From positions 1-35,496 of the forward strand of contig NZ_SZNH01000041.1 in NCBI RefSeq assembly GCF_005869855.1: a stretch of DNA of 35,496 bases, in the 5' to 3' direction. Positions 8,501 to 16,436 of this stretch are shown piece by piece. Within the stretch, counting starts at the first letter, position 1. Every line of letters starts with the position of its first letter. Made by a program: the position numbers and the translations under genes. Under the pieces are notes generated by a model. The model was not told the origin of the DNA and did not search any database. It saw only the letters and a list, made by a program, of their open reading frames with translations. The DNA comes from Nostoc sp. PA-18-2419 (GTDB taxonomy: Bacteria; Cyanobacteriota; Cyanobacteriia; Cyanobacteriales; Nostocaceae).

Positions 8501-10562
8501 GTAAATAGTCTTCTCGCAATGAAAGAATAATTTTGACAAACGGGATATTCAGACATTCACTAAAAAATTTATAAAACTCTATTCTTTGTCTACCAGGGTT
8601 ACTAACAAAGAAAAACTCTTCAAACTGGTCTAGGATTAGAATTATTGTATGATTGCGTTCAGTTGCTAATCGAATGTGGTCGAGCAGTAGAGTAGGTGTA
8701 GAGTTAAGATTAACTAATATTCCTGTGTGTGCCAACGCTTGGTTGATACTGCTTACCAAAACTGTTAGCCAATCAGTGTAAACAGACAAAACAATAGGTA
8801 TAGGAATGCGATCGCCGATAGCTTTTCCCTTTAAAGCTGGTACTAAACCAGCTTTCAGAATTGAACTCTTTCCTACACCTGATTGTCCATAAATTACTGT
8901 AAGTTTGTAGTCAGCACGACTAATTCTTTCAATTAAGCGATTGACATCTTGTTGTCGTCCAGAAGCAGATATTTCTTGGGCAACTTCCTCAGGAATAAAC
9001 GGTATTTTTTCAGGTTCTAATACTGAGTTAATTTTGGAGCGTTGGGGCTGTAATTGACTGGCGCCAATAAAAGCACGAAAGCCATACTGATGTTCTATTT
9101 GAATTTTTTCTTGTTTGAGCTTAAAGGCTTCTGTATAGTTATGACGCTCAAAAAAGTAAAGCGATCGCAATTCTTCTAAAATCTCTAAATAAAGTGATGG
9201 CTGATGTTGTAGCTCACAGACTACCCTCGCCCATTCCAAGCTATTGATTGCTTCTTCCCACTCACCTAAATGCCGCTGTGTACGTGCTAGTAAGAGAAGA
9301 TACCAACTTTCTTGTCTTCGGCAAACTTCTGTTGCTGCTTCACAAATAGAAAGTGCTGTATTCACTAATTCGTGAGCCAGTACCCAATTCGACTCAGAAG
9401 CCGCTACATTTGCTAAAAAACCATAATTTCGAGCAATTTGTGCTGGAGTTCCATAAGTTTTATATAGCTCTAATGACTTTTGAGCTAATTGTTTCAATTC
9501 ATCCCAAGCTTGTAAACGTTGCAGTATTTCACAAACAGGTGAAATAAATTTAGCAACTAAATCTTCTCTTTCTACCTCTTCCAAGATTTCCAAGCATTGT
9601 TTAAACCATAAAAGAGCATGTTCACAATAGCTACTATTAGCATTGTGGTTTAAATCTGCCATCCGGCGATAACATAGCCCCAGGTGAAATAGTACTATTG
9701 CTTGCTTGAGTAAAGATGAGGGAGATGATGGGCATGAGGGGGACAAGTGTAATTGTTCACTGATTTTTCCCACTTTTCCACTTTCCAAATCTGCTACTCT
9801 TCTTGTTTCCTGTTGCCACAATGCTAGGCTTTTTTGATAGTTAGCTAAAGCACCATTAATTTGATCGTTAGCGTATTTGTCTCGCCCTAATACAAACTCT
9901 AAACTTGCTTCTAATCCTGGTGTTAATTTAATCCCATACAAACGCAGCAAATCATTACGTGCTGATTCTATTTCGTGGCGGTGTTGAGATTTGGGATCTA
10001 AATCGAGAGAAGCATTAGATAAAAATGTTTCGGCACCTGCTTCTAAAACTTTGGCAAATAAAGATTCTGCTTCTTGATGTATCAAAGCAATTAAATCTGT
10101 TTTTGCCATCTCAAATTTAATAGTAGTTGCAGCCCAGCTTTTGAAATCAGGGGCTAATTTAGAAAGCAATGATGCTACTTCATCTTGTAGCCATAATACT
10201 ACTGGAAATGGAAAAGTTGCAGCATAGATATCTCGTGCTTGGTTAATACCTGTAAGTAAGTTTTCCAGGTCGCTAATTGACTCAATCCCGAAAACCATAA
10301 CAGCTGATAGTAAAGAGTCTGTGACAACAACAGGATTATCTAGAAATAATTCTGAAACTATTGTGTTATGTAAAGAAGTAGTTGAGGGATTAAGAACGAT
10401 TTCTTTGATATTGATGTCTTTGGTGATGGAGCGAATATTTTCTAACATTTGCTCCCTTAATTGCCCATAATTACACCGGACTAAAATAAGGGCAAATTGA
10501 CTTTCCGAAAGGGCGATCGCTCTAATCAGTCTTTGCAAAGTATGCTGATTTTCTTTGGTCAT
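5556..10562 (-). CDS. STAND-type NTPase with TPR-like region, membrane segment and 14 WD40 repeats
   Basis: A 1668-residue protein with five parts. Residues about 1-170 are a domain with the phrases FALILVRCNY and FPFPVVLWLQDEV and no Walker A, resembling a degenerate P-loop domain seen in cyanobacterial TPR proteins. Residues about 205-500 are helical TPR-like repeats. Residues about 535-900 are a STAND NTPase with Walker A GQSGVGKSS (about 560) and Walker B ILILDQFEEFF (about 642). A hydrophobic segment follows at about 938-958 (GVVLAIMGGTIAALWW), flanked by possible coiled coil. Residues about 1043-1637 are 14 WD40 repeats, enough for two seven-bladed propellers. STAND proteins act as ATP-driven switches in signalling, defence or cell death; no effector domain is recognisable, so its output is unknown. 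A Ser/Pro insert at about residue 275 (SPSCPSSPSS) looks like captured repeat DNA. Confidence 0.9.
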   Translation of the reverse strand: MTKENQHTLQRLIRAIALSESQFALILVRCNYGQLREQMLENIRSITKDINIKEIVLNPSTTSLHNTIVSELFLDNPVVVTDSLLSAVMVFGIESISDLENLLTGINQARDIYAATFPFPVVLWLQDEVASLLSKLAPDFKSWAATTIKFEMAKTDLIALIHQEAESLFAKVLEAGAETFLSNASLDLDPKSQHRHEIESARNDLLRLYGIKLTPGLEASLEFVLGRDKYANDQINGALANYQKSLALWQQETRRVADLESGKVGKISEQLHLSPSCPSSPSSLLKQAIVLFHLGLCYRRMADLNHNANSSYCEHALLWFKQCLEILEEVEREDLVAKFISPVCEILQRLQAWDELKQLAQKSLELYKTYGTPAQIARNYGFLANVAASESNWVLAHELVNTALSICEAATEVCRRQESWYLLLLARTQRHLGEWEEAINSLEWARVVCELQHQPSLYLEILEELRSLYFFERHNYTEAFKLKQEKIQIEHQYGFRAFIGASQLQPQRSKINSVLEPEKIPFIPEEVAQEISASGRQQDVNRLIERISRADYKLTVIYGQSGVGKSSILKAGLVPALKGKAIGDRIPIPIVLSVYTDWLTVLVSSINQALAHTGILVNLNSTPTLLLDHIRLATERNHTIILILDQFEEFFFVSNPGRQRIEFYKFFSECLNIPFVKIILSLREDYLHYLLEFERLSQKNISNIYNLGVINQNILDKDIRYYLGKFSSQDAKAIIHSLTQRSHYELSDELINRLVQDLTGELEEVHPIELQIVGAQLEIENITTLGQYKLCGGWTKLVERWLGEVIKDCGQENEKLSWKLLFELTDEKGTRPLKTKTDLAAALVNNHDIETISGFEIVEELILEILVGSGLVLRVREELGDRYQLVHDYLVEPIRQKNNYGIIAELEKIKLEKTKAEVAQKLSQQQLNLVLKKRLREARIAGVVLAIMGGTIAALWWQADLQKRAAISQTLRAERSETNLKISAIAAASEALFASNKEFDALLESLRAWRRLKHAKVVQPDTRMRVVTALQQAVYGVTEVNRLEGHTDIVWGVTFSPDGQLLASGSRDRTVKLWRPDGTLLQTLKGHTDAVTAVSFSPDGRTLASASLDKTVLIWRQNPITGEFYPQPDKSLKGHGDWVYSVNFSPDGQLLATGSKDATIKLWRQDGSLVKILRGHRGWVNWVSFSPDGQFIASASDDKTVKIWRRDGSLVTTLHGHQQGVTVVTFSPDGKLLASAGRDKIVKLWRREENTNKNGFDFLPYKTLQQHTSTVWSLSFSFDGKKLASGSEDNTINLWSITGSLLKTFKGHNDAVASVAFSPNNKLLASGSFDKNVKLWSLDAPRPSILQGHQDRVLSVAWSPHGQMLASGSSDRTVKLWQRDTSGGEVKTKLYKTLVGHTDKVPSVSFDPKGEMLASGSYDKTVKLWRLDGTLIVTLHGHSDSVMSVNFSPDGEFLASASKDKTVKLWNRQGKLLKTLVGHKGWVNSVNFSPDNQVLASASDDQTVKLWRRDGTLLKTFSPHDSWVLGVSFSPTDELLASASWDNTVRLWRRDGTLLKTLLKGYSDSVNAVTFSPNGKLLAAASWDGTVKLWSREGKLIKSLNGHRAPVLSVSFSPDGQTLASASDDNTIILWNLDLDDLVVRGCQWVHDYLKHNHNLEQRDRHLCDGIL

Positions 10563-10637
10563 TTGGCATTAGGTATGGGGCATTGAGCATGGGGAATGAG
10601 GAGATGGAAAGACAAGGGGACAAGCAGAATAACTCCT

Positions 10638-10699
10638 CAGTCAACAGTCAACAGTCAGTACTCCCAATGACCAATGACTAATGACTAATGACTAATCAC
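10638..10699. repeat. Heptameric short tandem repeats between the two ATPase genes
   Basis: Three copies of CAGTCAA (10638-10658, last one imperfect) are followed by five copies of (C/T)AATGAC (10665-10699, last one imperfect). Such heptamer runs (STRR type) are common between genes of heterocystous cyanobacteria. They lie just upstream of the STAND gene, so they may sit in its leader. Confidence 0.8.
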
Positions 10700-10719
10700 A
10701 ATTAACTTACCCAACACAG

Positions 10720-12051
10720 TTATTTGTTTTGTTGCCAAGCCAAAACTTTTTCTGTTTCTGCTAAGGCTGGACTGATGCCAAACCATCGCCCTACAGGATC
10801 GCGATATTCAAACAGATACATGCTTCGTAGTAAACTTTGGTAGTCAGACTCGCCTTTAACTCTCTGTTGTTGCACTACTTCAAACAATAATTCCCATTGG
10901 GATTCGTCAATAGCTAATAGCAGATCGTCGCGGTAGTCTTTAATCACAGCTTCTAAGCAGTCGCTAGAAAAAGGTGGATCTTCCCGTTGCAGGCAGCTAT
11001 AAAGTAAACCCAATAAGTTACGAATGTGACCGCCACTAACGCGACATAAACGATCCAAGGTTTGGGAATTATCGAATAATTCTCTAATTAGTGAGAGTCT
11101 TGCATTCAAAGGAACGTCTGGAAAAGCTCTTGCTAAGACTAACTGGCGCACTAGTGACATTCCTGGTTCGTAGTCGCTACCATCTCTTTGCCGCACCAGC
11201 ACCATCGGCAGTACCTTAGGTGCAATCCCTCCCCCCAACCGATTTTTCAGTGTTTCGTACTCATTAGAAAAAATTAATGCCAGAGGAATTGTGTAAACTA
11301 GGTGGCATTTGAGTCGGCGTAACTGTTCGCCTCGGTCGATGAACAGGTACTCTGGTTGCGATCGCCCAGATGCTAAGGGACGCATATCAACTCGATCCAA
11401 GTTATCTACAATCACTACCAACCCTTTTTGACCCCGTAGCTTTAGCTGATTAACAGCTTTTTCTAAAATTTCTTCGTTAATTGCTTGCAAAATACTGTTG
11501 GTGCGTGGTTCCAGATATTGCCTCAGTTGATTACGCAACTGGTTGCTATCTTTGGTTTTGGCAGTAATTTTAGCAATCCCTAAGGACAACTCTGCTTCTG
11601 CTGAAATCTCTATGGGACTTTGCAAAAAATCGCCTACTTCTTTAAACAAATTGTTAAAGTAACCAGGCTTAAGTTTGATACCAATTGCTTCTAAACTAAC
11701 ACTGACTTGACGGGCTACACTCAGCAAAATATCGCTGACATCAATATCCGCCATGTCTAAGTCTTGACTGGACTCAAAATAAACGACATGAAATCCCGCC
11801 AATTCTAGTTCTGTTTTCAGGCGTTGTAATTCCGTGGATTTACCGCAGCCAATGTGCCCTGTAAATAACTGGCACGTTGGTTCATCCGGAGAAATACGGC
11901 AGATTGTCCGTTGCAATTCTTCAACAATCTTGCAACCACGTACATCAGCAAAATCTATGTAATACTGCCGATCTAACACATTATTTACATTTAATGTGTA
12001 GCTTGGATTACATGCTTTATAAAAACGTGACAAATTCAATGTCGTTTTCAT
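10720..12051 (-). CDS. P-loop ATPase, AAA/KAP-like, unknown function
   Basis: A 443-residue cytoplasmic-looking protein with one nucleotide-binding domain. Walker A is GHIGCGKST (residues 65-73) and Walker B LVVIVDNLDRVD (residues 211-222). A later SGGHIRNLLGLL resembles the sensor-2 region of AAA ATPases such as Orc/Cdc6-like or KAP proteins. There is no signal peptide. The ATG at 12051 is preferred; the frame stays open for 40 codons upstream, but those codons are largely a tandem repeat (STYT...) and unlike a protein start. It is upstream of the STAND/WD40 gene on the same strand with about 157 bp between, so the two could work together as ATP-driven signalling partners; this is inference from position. 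Its substrate or partner is unknown. Confidence 0.75.
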   Translation of the reverse strand: MKTTLNLSRFYKACNPSYTLNVNNVLDRQYYIDFADVRGCKIVEELQRTICRISPDEPTCQLFTGHIGCGKSTELQRLKTELELAGFHVVYFESSQDLDMADIDVSDILLSVARQVSVSLEAIGIKLKPGYFNNLFKEVGDFLQSPIEISAEAELSLGIAKITAKTKDSNQLRNQLRQYLEPRTNSILQAINEEILEKAVNQLKLRGQKGLVVIVDNLDRVDMRPLASGRSQPEYLFIDRGEQLRRLKCHLVYTIPLALIFSNEYETLKNRLGGGIAPKVLPMVLVRQRDGSDYEPGMSLVRQLVLARAFPDVPLNARLSLIRELFDNSQTLDRLCRVSGGHIRNLLGLLYSCLQREDPPFSSDCLEAVIKDYRDDLLLAIDESQWELLFEVVQQQRVKGESDYQSLLRSMYLFEYRDPVGRWFGISPALAETEKVLAWQQNK

Positions 12052-12086
12052 GTATGTTGAGGTGTATGTAGATGTGTATGTAGATG
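12051..12086. repeat. Three 12-bp tandem repeats abutting the ATPase start codon
   Basis: The plus strand reads TGTATGTTGAGG, TGTATGTAGATG, TGTATGTAGATG: two exact and one diverged 12-mer. The first overlaps the ATG (minus strand, 12049-12051). No Shine-Dalgarno sequence fits between the repeat and the start. Because the unit is a multiple of three, copy-number change would not close the upstream frame but would alter the spacing of the leader. Confidence 0.85.
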
Positions 12087-12825
12087 CAATTTTATTTATA
12101 TTTTTTATACAAATAATCTCTAGCCGACATTTACGCACACGCTTGATTTGCAAGTTGGTAGTGTCTTGCAAGGGATAACACTCGTTGCAGAATCGCTACG
12201 AGTATCTATCAGTATGTGGTAGAGATTTAATTGACCCTAATAACATTAATCATATCTGTCCTTTTTACACCTGCTAGTGAGGTTTTGACAATCTCTAGCT
12301 TTTGCTTGACCAGAAGAAGACAAGCCCAGAACAAGGTATGAGTTGGGTAAGAGTTTTTCCCTTGTCTGTTTGTCCTGCTCGTTAATTTGGCACGAATCTT
12401 TCTGTCTAAGTTGGTAAGTAAAAAAAATACTAGAGCAGATGATTCTCAGTTGTATAGCTGATGAGGTAGGACTGGTATGAATTATAGCAAGCTACACAGA
12501 GATTAGGTAATATTTGCTTATCATTTCACATTGCGTTTGTCAATCAAACAAAATTATGAATATCTAGATTAATATTTTGTAATTATTAGGCAAAAAAGAT
12601 TGATGAAAACTTGTCAAAAAGACTACATTCAGTTAAAAATGAACACCGAAAACTTTAATTACAACAATGATTAGCGCTACCGTTTTTGTGTAGTTACTGT
12701 AAAGTGTTACTAAAAATAAAAAAAGTCTTGAGGAGAGTAGCTAATAGATGCCAACAGTGTTTACTTAAATTAATAATGATACAAATACATCAAGGAATTT
12801 GGACTGCAAGGAAAAAGAGGTTTGA
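12087..12825. other. Divergent intergenic region upstream of ftsQ
   Basis: About 740 bp between the diverging ATPase gene and ftsQ, AT-rich with no persuasive ORF. It should contain the promoters of both. I see no clear terminator, tRNA or known regulatory consensus. A GAGG about 5 nt before the ftsQ ATG is the ribosome binding site. Confidence 0.45.
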
Positions 12826-13680
12826 ATGGGTGGCATAATATCAATTTCCCGCACCGATCTAGCCCAGCGTCGTAAAAAATTGCGTCGGCAACGGCAGATG
12901 AGAATTATTCAGGCTTTTTGGCGAACCTTTGCCATTACTAGTTTGGCAAGTGGATTGTTATGGGTGGCAGTCCAACCAGTGTGGGTACTAAAAGCTCCTA
13001 AACAAATAGTGATGAAATCAGGGAATAAATTACTGTCTGATGAGACAACTCGATCGCTGTTGGTGCTATCTTATCCTCAGTCTTTGTGGCGAATTGAACC
13101 GTCGGCGATCGCCAACTCTTTGAAGAAACAACCAACTATTGCCAATGCGATCGTTAGACGCCGCCTATTTCCTCCTGGTTTAATCATTGACATCCAAGAA
13201 CGAGTACCTGTAGCGGTGACTCAAACACCAACAGTGCAAAATCAAGGCACTAATAGCAAAAAAGTAACTATCGGCTTACTAGATGCAAGTGGAGTTTGGA
13301 TACCCTTAGAAAAATACACATCACTCAATCCCACCATAAAGTTACCCAACCTAAGAGTGATTGGATTGCCAAAACAATACTGCCTCTATTGGAGTCAACT
13401 TCATCAAGCTGTTAGCCAAAGTCCAGTAAAAGTAATGGAAATTGATTGCCAAAATCCAACAAATTTAATTTTGAAAACAGAACTAGGAAATGTGCATCTT
13501 GGCACTCCAGGCCCCCAGTTACCTGAACAAATCAAGGTACTAGCCCAAATGCGCCATTTAACCGCAAAACTCAATTCTAGCCAAATAGAGTATATTGATT
13601 TGAAAAATCCGGAATTTCCATTAGTACAAATGATCCAAGTAAATCCCAAATTAACTCCTAAAATTCCTCGAAATATTTAA
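12826..13680 (+). CDS. ftsQ: Cell division protein FtsQ
   Basis: A bitopic membrane protein of the divisome that links FtsZ-ring events to septal peptidoglycan synthesis. The first about 27 residues are cytoplasmic and very basic (RRKKLRRQRQ). One membrane segment follows at about 29-52 (AFWRTFAITSLASGLLWVAV). A POTRA domain then runs to about residue 125, with SLWRIEPSAIANSLKKQPTI and the typical FPPGLIIDIQERVPVAV. The remaining 150 residues are the FtsQ beta domain. The length of 284 residues fits cyanobacterial FtsQ. The ATG at 12826 has GAGG about 5 nt upstream. It precedes ftsZ on the same strand, but 1.1 kb and several hairpins lie between, so ftsZ very likely has its own promoter(s). 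Confidence 0.95.
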   Translation: MGGIISISRTDLAQRRKKLRRQRQMRIIQAFWRTFAITSLASGLLWVAVQPVWVLKAPKQIVMKSGNKLLSDETTRSLLVLSYPQSLWRIEPSAIANSLKKQPTIANAIVRRRLFPPGLIIDIQERVPVAVTQTPTVQNQGTNSKKVTIGLLDASGVWIPLEKYTSLNPTIKLPNLRVIGLPKQYCLYWSQLHQAVSQSPVKVMEIDCQNPTNLILKTELGNVHLGTPGPQLPEQIKVLAQMRHLTAKLNSSQIEYIDLKNPEFPLVQMIQVNPKLTPKIPRNI

Positions 13681-14600
13681 GCTGTTTCATCTATTGAGCG
13701 CTGCTAGTAAATTAAGAAGCTTTGTGCTGATAAATATATTTATTATTTTTTAGTTTTCTGGCAAATCCTAGGAAAATCGGCATTAACTTCTAATTAAAAT
13801 AAGAAGATCGAACATAAAATCTCCCTTGGGAGTAAAAGACCCCCAATTATCACCCTAACATCTATCTGGTGGGGTGCAAGATACTGGACAATCTAATAAT
13901 GGTCTATGTTTGCCCATACATTCTTCGACTGAACCGAGTGCACAAAGGAGAAAAATGTTTGAGTTTTTCATTAAAATCTGACTCAGGAGCAAAGGATACT
14001 GATGGCAACGGTTGACGCCAACATCCAAGTGCAGAGCTAAAAACACTCTAGCTTTGGTTTGTCAAGGACACCTTGGAATTAGGCATTGGGGAGCCACTGC
14101 GCCTTTGCGGCAATGTTTGACTTGTTACTTCTACAAAAAAGCAAAGCTGGGCCTAGCGTCTTCGACAACACAAGCAACTGGTGTCATTGGACATTGCAAA
14201 GTGCAACTCATGGAGTCTTTTGCAATAAACTATTGCTGCAACAAAGTGTCCATTAAAACTCGCCAAATAACAAATTAATCAGGTATAGTCTGACAAGCAA
14301 ATTATTCTTTACTTCCATCTCTACCATAAGTAAGTATCAGGTAAATTTTGTGTCTTAAGCTGCAATTATCCTAATGGTGAAATCTATTAACAATATTATT
14401 AGGGCAGATAAAATCCTCTGTGGCGTGTCTTTACAAGTCATGCCATCCCCCGAGGAAAGTGAAGAGATTAATGTCTGGTTAAAGTTATACAGAAGACTTT
14501 TAGATACATGTAGGTATTTAAATATATTCAAGGTAATTATCCAGAAATTAGTATTGCTCAAACATATGTGTAGTAGTCTGGCTAGATTTGACTACGTAAG

Positions 14601-14628
14601 AGCGAATTATACTTCTGTACAATTCGCT
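14601..14628. promoter_or_regulatory. Hairpin upstream of ftsZ
   Basis: An 8-bp perfect inverted repeat AGCGAATT / AATTCGCT with a 12-nt loop lies about 185 nt before the ftsZ start and next to a HIP1 octamer. A third half-site AGCGAATT recurs at about 14678-14685. It could be an operator or leader hairpin; its role is unknown. Confidence 0.35.
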
Positions 14629-14717
14629 ATGCGATCGCCTGCGTTAAAAGCTTATCCCAAAGTAAATTTTCGCACAGCGAATTCTGTTAGGCTTGGCAGT
14701 AGTGAAAACAATAAAAA

Positions 14718-14743
14718 ACACTGCCACAATGTTATGGCAGTGT
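14718..14743 (-). terminator. Intrinsic-terminator-like hairpin facing away from ftsZ
   Basis: A 9-bp stem ACACTGCCA / TGGCAGTGT with an 8-nt loop is followed on the minus strand by TTTTTATTGTTTT, the form of an intrinsic terminator for leftward transcription. It starts about 70 nt upstream of the ftsZ ATG. No minus-strand gene is present here, so it would stop antisense transcripts coming from within ftsZ. In the plus direction there is no T-run, so it should not block ftsQ-to-ftsZ read-through strongly. Confidence 0.6.
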
Positions 14744-14811
14744 CAAACTATAGTTGACTCCTAGTTGAATAACACCCCCAAAAAGTCGTTTATCTACCTC
14801 TGACAAATCCA

Positions 14812-16122
14812 ATGACACTTGATAATAACCAAGGACTTACCTATAAAGATTCCCAGTCTACCGGACAACCTGGCTTCTCTGTGTCGGTTAACTCGACCAA
14901 TCCTTTTAATAACTCTGGACTAAACTTTGGACAAAATCACGAAAATAAGAAGATTTCTCCGGAAAATAACAGAATTGGTGAGATTGTCCCCGGTCGCGTT
15001 GCCAACATTAAAGTGATTGGTGTCGGTGGCGGTGGCGGCAATGCTGTTAACCGCATGATAGAGTCTGATGTCTCTGGTGTAGAGTTTTGGTCAATTAACA
15101 CTGATGCCCAAGCTCTGACCTTAGCTGGCGCTCCGAGTCGATTGCAAATCGGACAGAAGCTAACGCGGGGTTTAGGAGCAGGTGGAAATCCTGCCATTGG
15201 TCAAAAGGCGGCTGAGGAATCACGAGACGAAATTGCCACGGCTTTAGAGGGTGCAGATTTAGTATTTATCACTGCTGGTATGGGCGGCGGTACTGGAACA
15301 GGTGCAGCCCCGATTGTCGCAGAAGTAGCCAAAGAAATGGGCGCTCTAACTGTTGGTGTGGTTACACGTCCATTTGTTTTTGAGGGACGCCGCCGCACTA
15401 GCCAAGCAGAACAAGGTATTGAAGGACTAAAAAGTAGGGTAGATACGCTGATTATTATCCCCAATAACAAACTGCTGGAAGTGATCCCGGAACAAACCCC
15501 CGTGCAAGAAGCTTTTCGCTATGCAGATGATGTCCTGCGTCAAGGGGTGCAAGGAATTTCTGATATCATTACGATCCCAGGTTTGGTAAACGTTGACTTT
15601 GCTGATGTTCGAGCTGTAATGGCGGATGCAGGATCGGCATTGATGGGAATTGGCGTTAGCTCTGGAAAATCTAGAGCCAGAGAAGCGGCGATCGCCGCTA
15701 TTTCTTCGCCTTTACTAGAATGTTCCATCGAAGGTGCCAGAGGTGTTGTCTTTAATATTACTGGTGGTACTGACCTGACTTTGCATGAAGTGAATGCTGC
15801 CGCAGAAGCAATCTATGAAGTAGTCGATCCCAACGCAAATATTATTTTTGGTGCTGTCATTGATGACAGGCTCCAAGGTGAGGTCAGAATTACTGTAATT
15901 GCTACCGGGTTTACAGGCGAAGTACAAACAGCACCACAACAAAGCGTGGCCAACGTTCGGGTAGCACCTAATACTCCCAAGCGACCAACAACACAGCAAC
16001 CCACAGTTAATCCTCCAACCCCAACTCCAACCCCAACTCCAACCTCAATTCCAGAGCCAAAAGAAAAACCTGGATTGGATATCCCCGATTTTCTGAGAAA
16101 CCGACGTACACCACGAAATTAA
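14812..16122 (+). CDS. ftsZ: Cell division protein FtsZ
   Basis: The tubulin-like GTPase that polymerises into the Z-ring. The core starts at about residue 62; the tubulin signature GGGTGTG is at 158-164 and the catalytic T7 loop NVDFADV at 260-266, both intact. About 60 residues of Asn/Ser-rich extension precede the core, as known for FtsZ of filamentous cyanobacteria. The C-terminal linker holds a Pro-Thr repeat ([11 protein letters not shown]) made by a 12-bp DNA repeat at about 16018-16045, and the protein ends with the conserved binding peptide [11 protein letters not shown], which contacts partners such as SepF/Ftn2-type proteins. The ATG at 14812 lacks a clear ribosome binding site. 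Total 436 residues. It follows ftsQ but probably has separate promoters. Confidence 0.98.
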   Translation: MTLDNNQGLTYKDSQSTGQPGFSVSVNSTNPFNNSGLNFGQNHENKKISPENNRIGEIVPGRVANIKVIGVGGGGGNAVNRMIESDVSGVEFWSINTDAQALTLAGAPSRLQIGQKLTRGLGAGGNPAIGQKAAEESRDEIATALEGADLVFITAGMGGGTGTGAAPIVAEVAKEMGALTVGVVTRPFVFEGRRRTSQAEQGIEGLKSRVDTLIIIPNNKLLEVIPEQTPVQEAFRYADDVLRQGVQGISDIITIPGLVNVDFADVRAVMADAGSALMGIGVSSGKSRAREAAIAAISSPLLECSIEGARGVVFNITGGTDLTLHEVNAAAEAIYEVVDPNANIIFGAVIDDRLQGEVRITVIATGFTGEVQTAPQQSVANVRVAPNTPKRPTTQQPTVNPPTPTPTPTPTSIPEPKEKPGLDIPDFLRNRRTPRN

Positions 16123-16436
16123 TCAATTTTGGATTTGAGATTTGAGATTCACTTTGTATTCTTACGTAAAACTGAGTGCTGTATAAAAGGAAGCTAGTTT
16201 CAGGGTTTTACCAAGGGCAGGGGTAAGCAATTATGTTGCCATTCCTAATTTTGCTAATTGGTAAAGAAATTTCCCAACGTTACTTACAAAATAAACTTGG
16301 GCAGGAGTCCGCTGATTCCCGTGTCTAACTGTGTTTTTGTCAAAAAAAACCGCAAGACTTGCTCGATTTAGGATGCGATGCGATCGCTACATCTACCCCT
16401 GTGATCCATTTAACTTAGTAGATATATTTATTTAAA
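16123..16436. other. Convergent intergenic region, ftsZ and gshB
   Basis: About 310 bp between the stops of ftsZ and gshB. It has a doubled heptamer-like GATTTGA at about 16130-16148 and a HIP1 octamer near 16380. No hairpin with a T-run strong enough to call a terminator was found. Confidence 0.45.

Larger units (their letters stand above)
13681..14811. other. Long ftsQ-ftsZ intergenic region with hairpins and two tiny ORFs
   Basis: 1.13 kb without a convincing gene. Contents: two very short frames each behind a good ribosome binding site (13955-13981, 8 codons after AAAGGAG; 14002-14040, 12 codons after AAAGGA); a G/C-rich patch at 14085-14115; a hairpin at 14601-14628; a HIP1 octamer at about 14631-14638; and a minus-strand-type terminator at 14718-14743. 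Longer frames at 14012-14278 and 14374-14757 have a composition unlike the real genes here. The ftsZ promoter(s) must lie in this stretch. A structured non-coding RNA at 13950-14280 is possible but unproven. Confidence 0.5.

Noticed and set aside
14012..14278. 88-codon plus-strand frame in the ftsQ-ftsZ gap
   Set aside because: Cys-, Lys- and Thr-rich translation without domain features or a ribosome binding site; covers the end of a tiny ORF in another frame.
13950..14280. Known structured RNA or riboswitch upstream of ftsZ
   Set aside because: Some inverted repeats are seen but no recognised consensus; kept only as a possibility in the intergenic entry.
14374..14757. 127-codon plus-strand frame before ftsZ
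   Set aside because: It runs through two hairpins and a terminator-like structure, has atypical composition and no recognisable motif; more likely chance.
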